In this document: piece by piece, positions 58,399 through 64,000 of the stretch | How the letters are laid out: each line of letters opens with the position of its first letter | Numbering within the stretch: the stretch's first letter is position 1 | Source: Mariniphaga sp041687215 | GTDB taxonomy: Bacteria; Bacteroidota; Bacteroidia; Bacteroidales; Prolixibacteraceae | Assembly: GCF_041687215.1 (NCBI RefSeq) | Contig: NZ_JAWLCI010000008.1 | Span: forward strand, 1 to 64,000 | Direction: 5' to 3' | Length of the DNA: 64,000 bases | Position numbers and translations under genes: made by a program | Notes under the pieces: generated by a model | The model's database searches: none | What the model saw: the letters and a program-made list of their open reading frames with translations, nothing else | What the model was told of the DNA's origin: nothing

Positions 58399-60435
58399 AT
58401 GGAAAAAAAATATACCAACGCACTGATTCATTCCAGTTCACCTTATTTGTTGCAACATGCCCATAATCCGGTAAACTGGCAACCCTGGAGTGACGACTTA
58501 ATAAAACGGGCAGGAAAAGAAAAAAAGTTGCTTTTGGTGAGTATTGGCTATGCTGCCTGTCACTGGTGCCATGTGATGGAGCACGAGAGTTTTGAAGACG
58601 AAACCGTTGCCCGGACAATGAACGAAAACTTTATTTGCATAAAAGTTGACCGCGAAGAAAGACCTGATGTGGATCAGTATTATATGACCGCCGTTCATTT
58701 GATGGGACTGCAGGGTGGCTGGCCGCTGAATGTGATTGCCCTGCCCGATGGCCGTCCTGTTTGGGGTGGCACTTATTTCCCAAAAGAAACCTGGGTGAAA
58801 ACCATTTCGTCAGTGGCCAGTTTTTGGAATGAAAATTCTGAAAAAACCATTGAATATGCAGAAAACCTGCAACATGGAATCAAAAGAGCTTCTCTTCCGG
58901 TGGAAACGGAAAATGTAATACCGGCAACCCGTCAGATAATTGCCCGGGGTGTGGAAAGCTGGAAAGAAAATTTCGACTATGAAAACGGAGGAAGGAATGG
59001 CTACCCCAAATTTCCCATGCCGGTAAATCTCAACTTTTTATTTTTTTTCGGAAAAATGAAAAAAGACAACCAGGTGCTCGATTTTGTAAAACTTACCCTT
59101 GAAAAAATGGCACGTGGGGGAATTTACGATCAGGCAGGCGGCGGTTTTGCCCGCTATTCGGTTGATGAAAAATGGAAAGTTCCTCATTTCGAAAAAATGC
59201 TTTACGATAACGGTCAGTTAATCAGCATCTACTCGAAAGCTTACCAGCATTTTAAAAGCTATGAATTTAAATCGGTGGTTTACGAAACGGTTGAGTTTCT
59301 GGAACGGGAACTTATGGATAACTCCGGTGCATTTTATTCTTCGCTTGATGCCGACAGCGACGGTGAGGAAGGAAAGTTTTATGTGTGGAAAAAAGAAGAA
59401 CTGAAGGAAATTGTACAAGAGGATTTTGAACTGTTTTCAGCATATTTTAACGTGAATTCAAAAGGATTCTGGGAAAGAGGAAATTACATTCTTTTGAGGG
59501 AATCCGGGCCGGATGAATTTGCCGGAAAAATTGGATTATCTCCGTCTGATTTTCAAAAGAAAATTTCAGGCTGGAAGGAATTACTACTCGGTTATCGTTC
59601 AAAAAGAATCCGTCCCGGGCTGGATGATAAAACCCTGGCATCGTGGAATGCGTTGGTCATTCAGGGCCTTTCTGATGCATTCAAAGCGTTTGGCGATGAC
59701 CGGTTTAAAAACCTGGCTTTGAAGAATGCCCGGTTTATTATTGAAAATATGATGAAAAAAGACGGAATGTTGTTTCATACCTGGAAAAAAGGAAAACATT
59801 CCGTTAACGGATTTCTCGAAGATTATGCACTGGTTATTCAGTCGTTTATTTCCCTTTTCGAAATTAGCGGAGAACCAGCCTGGCTAAAATCTGCCGGTGC
59901 TTTACTGGAATATTCATTGGAACATTTTTACGATGAAACTTCCGGCCTTTTTTACTTTTCAGAAAAAAATGCAAATGCAGTATTGACCAACCATTTTCAG
60001 AATGAAGACAATGTAATTCCGGCAGCCAATTCGGTGATGGCCAACAACCTGCATGCGTTGTATTTACTGCTGGGCAAACCCGCCTACCTTACAAAGGCAA
60101 AAAAAATGCTGTACCATGTTACTCCGCAATTTTCCAAATTTCCGCAGGCTTTTGCCAACTGGGGCAACCTCATGTTAAAACTCACCGAACCATATTTTGA
60201 AGTGGTTTTTTGTGGTGAAGATGCACAGCGAAAATTTCTGGAAATGCAGGCCACTTTTCTTCCCCATGTAGTTTGGGCTTTTTCTGTGAATAAAAATAAT
60301 CTCCCATTGTTTAAAGGCCGCTTTGTGCCTGGAAAAACCCTGATTTATGTTTGCCGCGAAGGAGCCTGCCAGTTACCCGTTGAAAGCCCTGATGAAGCTA
60401 TAAAAATGTTGGTAGGAAATAATGAAAACGGTTGA
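58399..60435 (+). CDS. DUF255 thioredoxin-fold protein (YyaL/SPATA20-like)
   Basis: 678-residue protein of the YyaL/spermatogenesis-associated protein 20 family. N-terminal thioredoxin-like DUF255 domain with SPYLLQHAHNPVNWQPW and C54-HWC57-HVMEHESFED, followed by an (alpha/alpha)6-barrel like that of glycosidases and epimerases (GGIYDQAGGGFARYSVDEKW, PHFEKMLYDNGQL). Its reaction is not known. A TTG at 58381 has AGGAGG six bases upstream and is a possible start adding six residues; I chose ATG 58399, which matches the family's N-terminus. Its 3' end overlaps the FAD enzyme gene by 14 nt. Confidence 0.9.
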   Translation: MEKKYTNALIHSSSPYLLQHAHNPVNWQPWSDDLIKRAGKEKKLLLVSIGYAACHWCHVMEHESFEDETVARTMNENFICIKVDREERPDVDQYYMTAVHLMGLQGGWPLNVIALPDGRPVWGGTYFPKETWVKTISSVASFWNENSEKTIEYAENLQHGIKRASLPVETENVIPATRQIIARGVESWKENFDYENGGRNGYPKFPMPVNLNFLFFFGKMKKDNQVLDFVKLTLEKMARGGIYDQAGGGFARYSVDEKWKVPHFEKMLYDNGQLISIYSKAYQHFKSYEFKSVVYETVEFLERELMDNSGAFYSSLDADSDGEEGKFYVWKKEELKEIVQEDFELFSAYFNVNSKGFWERGNYILLRESGPDEFAGKIGLSPSDFQKKISGWKELLLGYRSKRIRPGLDDKTLASWNALVIQGLSDAFKAFGDDRFKNLALKNARFIIENMMKKDGMLFHTWKKGKHSVNGFLEDYALVIQSFISLFEISGEPAWLKSAGALLEYSLEHFYDETSGLFYFSEKNANAVLTNHFQNEDNVIPAANSVMANNLHALYLLLGKPAYLTKAKKMLYHVTPQFSKFPQAFANWGNLMLKLTEPYFEVVFCGEDAQRKFLEMQATFLPHVVWAFSVNKNNLPLFKGRFVPGKTLIYVCREGACQLPVESPDEAIKMLVGNNENG

Positions 60436-61474
60436 ATTTCTGATTGTTGGAAACGGTTTGGCAGGAACAATGCTGGCTTTTGAAATGCTGGAACAAAAAC
60501 TGGATTTTCGGATTGTAACATCACAACAAAAAACCCGGGCATCAGAAATTGCCGCCGGAATGTTTAACCCATTGGTATTTAAACGCCTGACCAAAAGCTG
60601 GATGGCTGATGCATTGCTTCCGGCAATAGAACATAAATATCGGGAACTTGAAAATTTGCTGGGGAATCGGTTTTATTTCGAAAAGCCCATTTTAAAACCA
60701 TTATCGGAACAGGAAAAACAATTGTGGTTGGAGCGAAAATCAAATCCGCAATTTTCAAAATACATTTCCTCCATTGAAGAAAAAAGCCCTGAAAAACTTT
60801 TGCATCCTGCCACCGGATATGGGATAGTAAATGGTTCGGGTTACGTAAATTTAAAACTGTTTTTGGAACTTTCTGATCAATATTTCCGGGAGAAGGGATT
60901 GCTTATTCCATCTGAATTCGATTCGAAAAAAATGAAACCGGGCACAAAATATTTTGTAGCTGAAGATGTAAAAGCTGAAAGGCTGGTGTTCTGCGAAGGA
61001 GCCCATTTGGTTAACAATCCTTTTTTTTTATTCATTAAACTGGTACCGGTAAAAGGGGAAATTTTATTGATACATGCGCCCAGCCTGTCTGAAAATTATA
61101 TTCTGAATAAACAGGTTTTTGTTTTGCCTGTTGGTAATCATCGTTTTAAAGTTGGTTCAACCTATGAATGGAATGACTTGACAGAGCTGCCAACAGTAGT
61201 TGGAAAGCAATCAATAATTGAAAGATTTGAAAAACTTGTTGCGGTCAAATACACTCTGGAGAACCATTTTGCCGGAATCCGGCCAACCGTATCCGATCGC
61301 CGTCCGGTTTTGGGCATGCACCCAAAATACCCCAACTTATCCGTTTATAACGGGTTGGGAACCAAAGGAGTAATGTTGGCGCCATTTTTTGCAGAAGAAA
61401 TGGTAAAGTATTTGACTGCAGTAAATTACTCTTTGAATTTTGAAGTAGATATACAACGATTTTTTACGGGTTAA
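60422..61474 (+). CDS. FAD-dependent oxidoreductase, DAO family
   Basis: 350 residues. The N-terminal FAD motif FLIVGNGLAGTMLAFEML, a central substrate domain and the C-terminal GIRPTVSDRRPVLGMHPKYP plus YNGLGTKGVMLAPFFAEE segment are typical of D-amino acid oxidase-like enzymes (ThiO, MnmC C-terminal type). The substrate is unknown. The start overlaps the DUF255 gene by 14 nt, so both are co-expressed. The stop is followed by a terminator shared with the convergent peptidase gene. Confidence 0.85.
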   Translation: MKTVEFLIVGNGLAGTMLAFEMLEQKLDFRIVTSQQKTRASEIAAGMFNPLVFKRLTKSWMADALLPAIEHKYRELENLLGNRFYFEKPILKPLSEQEKQLWLERKSNPQFSKYISSIEEKSPEKLLHPATGYGIVNGSGYVNLKLFLELSDQYFREKGLLIPSEFDSKKMKPGTKYFVAEDVKAERLVFCEGAHLVNNPFFLFIKLVPVKGEILLIHAPSLSENYILNKQVFVLPVGNHRFKVGSTYEWNDLTELPTVVGKQSIIERFEKLVAVKYTLENHFAGIRPTVSDRRPVLGMHPKYPNLSVYNGLGTKGVMLAPFFAEEMVKYLTAVNYSLNFEVDIQRFFTG

Positions 61475-61488
61475 TTGAAAAGTAAGGA

Positions 61489-61523
61489 CAAAAAAATAAT
61501 CCCGGCGCGTCATACCGGGATTA
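61489..61523 (-). terminator. Rho-independent terminator of the prolyl oligopeptidase gene
   Basis: On the minus strand AATCCCGG and CCGGGATT form an 8-bp stem followed by TTATTTTTTT. It lies about 155 nt after the peptidase stop and 15 nt after the convergent FAD gene stop; the gap at 61524-61676 holds no gene. Confidence 0.7.
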
Positions 61524-61676
61524 CTCAATAACCTTCAAAAGCGTCTAACTGGTTTCGTATTCTGGGTTTGTATGCAGCAAACATAGTTGAAAAAGAAAGA
61601 TACCAGGCAATCAAAAGGATGATTTTAATTGGGTCAGATTGCTGATATTTCAACTTCAAAAAAACTGACTGCCCCG

Positions 61677-63746
61677 TTAATCCATCAATTTCATTTGCAG
61701 GTAGGAATAAAGTTGTGCATTCATTTGTGCCCGCTGTTCGTTGGTAGAAGCGCCGGCATGCCCGCCTTCCGTATTCTCGAAATAGTAGATTTTATAACCC
61801 ATTTCATCCATTTTGGCTACCATTTTACGCGCGTGGCCCGGGTGAACACGATCGTCGCGGGTTGAAGTGTAAAAATATACTTCAGGGTATTTCATTCCTT
61901 TTTTCAGGTTGTGGTAAGGCGAATATTTGCTAATGTACGCCCACTCTTCTGGGATGTCAGGATTTCCGTACTCAGCCATCCAGCTAGCGCCTGCCAGTAA
62001 TTTATTGTAGCGTTTCATATCCAGTAGCGGAACTGCGCATACCACTGCATTGTATAACTCCGGATGTTGGGTAAACGCAACCCCAACCAGCAATCCGCCG
62101 TTGCTCCCGCCATAAATTCCCAGTTTTCTGGACGATGTAATTTTTTTATCCATGAGGTCTTCTGCAACTGCATAAAAATCGTCGAATACACGCTGCCGGT
62201 TTTCTTTTAGTCCGGCCTGGTGCCATTTCGGTCCGAATTCGCCGCCGCCACGCAGATTGGCCAACACATAAACACCCCCTTTTTCAAGCCACGAAACTCC
62301 GGTAACCGCTGAATAACGCGGAAGTTGAGGTACTTCAAAACCTCCGTAGGCATAAAGTAATGTAGGATTATTTCCATCAAGCTTCATGGATTTTTGGTGT
62401 ACCACAAAATAAGGAATCCGTGTTCCGTCTTTCGAAACAGCCTCAAATTGCTGGACTTTATAATTTTCAGTTGGAAACCAGGAAGGCAACGATTTTACCT
62501 TGCTTAATTCTCCTGTAGCAGCATCGCCATAGAAAAGGGTGTTTGGCGCTAAAAAATTCTGAAAGTTGAAAAAGTATTTGTTACTGAATTCATCGGATGA
62601 TCCCAGGGAAATATTTCCAAATTCAGGTGCATCAATTTTTTCTTTTTTCCAGCCATTTTCAAAACGGTATGAATAAAGTTCGCTTTTTACATTTTCCAGC
62701 ATATTTATCAGCAAACGGTCTTTTGTATTCGAAATCTGGGTGACACTTGAGCGCTCATCTGGTTTTACTATCAGTTCAAAATTCTTTTTCCCGGCAAGTA
62801 AATCGTTGTAATTGATGCTAATTACCGCACCCTGCGGAAAATTTTGACCATCCACTTGCCATTCAGATTTCAACTGAAAAATAACCTGGCCCTTGAATAT
62901 GGTAGTCAGTTCAATGTCTTCCGGAACATCCAGTTTAATGGTTTTTCCATTTTCCAGGCAATAATAATTTCCTGAAAAAATCGATACACTACGGATGATT
63001 AACTGGTAAACTTTTTCAGGATTTTGCTGAACATACCCCCATATTCCCACGTCAGTTTTCTGTCCTTTGTAAACCTCGCGGGCATTTTCCAGTTTTGTAC
63101 CTCGTTCCCAAATTTTAACCTGGGTTGGATAGCCGGAAGTAGTGATACCTTCGCCAAAATCGGTGGAAACCATCAGGGTGTTTTCATCAATCCAGCTTGC
63201 TCCGCCTTTCGCCTCAGGGAGATAAAAGCCGTCTTCAACAAATGATTTTGATTGCACATCAAATTCCCTTATTATAACTGCATCACCTCCTCCTTTTGAA
63301 AGGCTTACCAGGAATTTGTTGTAATCGGGATAAAGTCCGCTTGCCCCCTTAAAAACCCATTTCTCGCCATCTTTTTCCGAAAGTTCGTCCATGTTAAGCA
63401 GAATTTCCCAGTTGGGATTTCCCCCCAGGTAAGTTTCCAATTTTGCCCTTCGCCATATTCCGCGCTGGAATTGCTGGTCTTGCCAAAAATTATAAACAAA
63501 TTCTCCCCGGATGGAAGGTTCTGCAATCCGGTCGGTCGAATTCAGGATTTCCAGATTTTTTTCATAAAGATTCTCATAATCAGGCTGCGATGTAATTACA
63601 TTCAGCGATTTTTCATTCCAGGTTTCTACCCATTCAAGAGCTTTTTCATTTTCTACCTCTTCAAGCCACTGGTATGAATCTGGGCTTTGTGCAAAAGTTA
63701 TTTTTGTTGCCATAGCAAAAATTAACATGATGTGTAAATGTTTCAT
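61677..63746 (-). CDS. Prolyl oligopeptidase family serine peptidase (S9A)
   Basis: 689 residues with a signal peptide (MKHLHIMLIFAMATKITFAQ), so it is periplasmic or secreted. Residues 60-420 form the beta-propeller that limits access to small peptides; the C-terminal alpha/beta-hydrolase holds the nucleophile in GIYGGSNGGLLVGVAF, the acid in TSTRDDRVHPGHARKM and the His in ENTEGGHAGAS. It cleaves proline-containing peptides. Length matches S9A enzymes. Single-gene unit ending in a terminator. Confidence 0.93.
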   Translation of the reverse strand: MKHLHIMLIFAMATKITFAQSPDSYQWLEEVENEKALEWVETWNEKSLNVITSQPDYENLYEKNLEILNSTDRIAEPSIRGEFVYNFWQDQQFQRGIWRRAKLETYLGGNPNWEILLNMDELSEKDGEKWVFKGASGLYPDYNKFLVSLSKGGGDAVIIREFDVQSKSFVEDGFYLPEAKGGASWIDENTLMVSTDFGEGITTSGYPTQVKIWERGTKLENAREVYKGQKTDVGIWGYVQQNPEKVYQLIIRSVSIFSGNYYCLENGKTIKLDVPEDIELTTIFKGQVIFQLKSEWQVDGQNFPQGAVISINYNDLLAGKKNFELIVKPDERSSVTQISNTKDRLLINMLENVKSELYSYRFENGWKKEKIDAPEFGNISLGSSDEFSNKYFFNFQNFLAPNTLFYGDAATGELSKVKSLPSWFPTENYKVQQFEAVSKDGTRIPYFVVHQKSMKLDGNNPTLLYAYGGFEVPQLPRYSAVTGVSWLEKGGVYVLANLRGGGEFGPKWHQAGLKENRQRVFDDFYAVAEDLMDKKITSSRKLGIYGGSNGGLLVGVAFTQHPELYNAVVCAVPLLDMKRYNKLLAGASWMAEYGNPDIPEEWAYISKYSPYHNLKKGMKYPEVYFYTSTRDDRVHPGHARKMVAKMDEMGYKIYYFENTEGGHAGASTNEQRAQMNAQLYSYLQMKLMD

Positions 63747-64000
63747 TGTTTTTGATTTTTTGTTTTTTACAATTGTTTTAAATAAACAGTATAGTCATTG
63801 GAGTTACGAAAATAGTGCTTCTTTTGTAAATTTTTTCAGACATGCATTTTAAATGATGCCTGAAATGTATATTTTCGTAATTGAAAATGAACCTGAAAGA
63901 TAATACGGTTATTTTTGGAATCTTTAATTCATTAAATAGCATGGACATTTTTCAGGCTTAATGCAATAAAATGGCAACATTATTATTATTCTTTTTTTTA
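63747..64000. other. Right-edge intergenic region
   Basis: 254 nt upstream of the peptidase gene (minus) and reaching the window end. No complete gene is seen. An ATG at 63971 opens ten hydrophobic codons (MATLLLFFFL) and might begin a plus-strand gene with a signal peptide that continues outside the window; this is too short to judge. Confidence 0.3.

Noticed and set aside
63971..64000. Start of a new gene at the right edge
   Set aside because: Only ten codons are visible, so it is mentioned in the edge entry but not called.

Overview
The window is a chromosomal stretch of a Bacteroidota bacterium. The evidence is near-consensus Bacteroidota promoters (TTG-N19-TAnnTTTG type), few Shine-Dalgarno sites, a type II dehydroquinase divergent from xerD, and ftsK followed by a LolA-like gene. 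The proteins look like those of marine or sediment Bacteroidales (Marinilabiliales/Prolixibacteraceae type), but that placement is inference. Most of the DNA has moderate GC; 48-52 kb is clearly more AT-rich.

Layout. 1-3.1 kb: tRNA-Tyr, a small unknown gene, the fluoride exporter pair crcB/DUF190, and a PBP4-type DD-carboxypeptidase. 3.4-32 kb: a compact, same-strand locus for an extracellular contractile injection system (eCIS; AFP/PVC/AlgoCIS type). It holds a DUF4255 tube-end protein, sheath, two tube proteins, a 52-residue DUF5908-like protein, a LysM hub protein, a VgrG-like spike, a PAAR tip, gp25, two large baseplate proteins, a 1429-residue PKD protein, a tape-measure protein, two DUF4157-type cargo proteins, a lipoprotein, a membrane protein, an AAA+ ATPase and a membrane PASTA protein. 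32-36.3 kb: a broken gene copy, an integron-type integrase (IntI-like), an unknown 459-residue Gly/Ser-rich protein and the intact paralogue of the broken gene (MtaA/CmuA-like methyltransferase family).

36.2-48 kb is mostly housekeeping: ornithine carbamoyltransferase and carbamate kinase (citrulline use with ATP gain), ftsK, a LolA-like protein, aroQ, xerD, pckA, an MFS exporter and fumC. 48.2-52.4 kb is one AT-rich gene for a 1423-residue STAND NTPase with a Cap4/DUF4297-like nuclease N-terminus, a probable Avs-type antiphage gene. 52.8-63.7 kb: TIGR01777 epimerase, ClC channel with CBS domains, an N-terminal nucleophile asparaginase, a cytidylate-kinase-like protein, an FKBP lipoprotein, a DUF255 thioredoxin-fold protein, an FAD oxidoreductase and a prolyl oligopeptidase.

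How the parts work together. The eCIS genes should build a phage-tail-like particle: inner tube in a contractile sheath on a baseplate, with VgrG and PAAR at the tip and the AAA+ ATPase helping assembly. The two DUF4157 proteins share an N-terminal module and are probably its cargo. The second ends in a candidate zinc protease (HEATH followed by LNEG) behind 213-bp tandem repeats and is the most interesting single product here. There is no capsid, portal or terminase gene and no TssJLM membrane complex, so neither a prophage nor a classical T6SS explains the locus.
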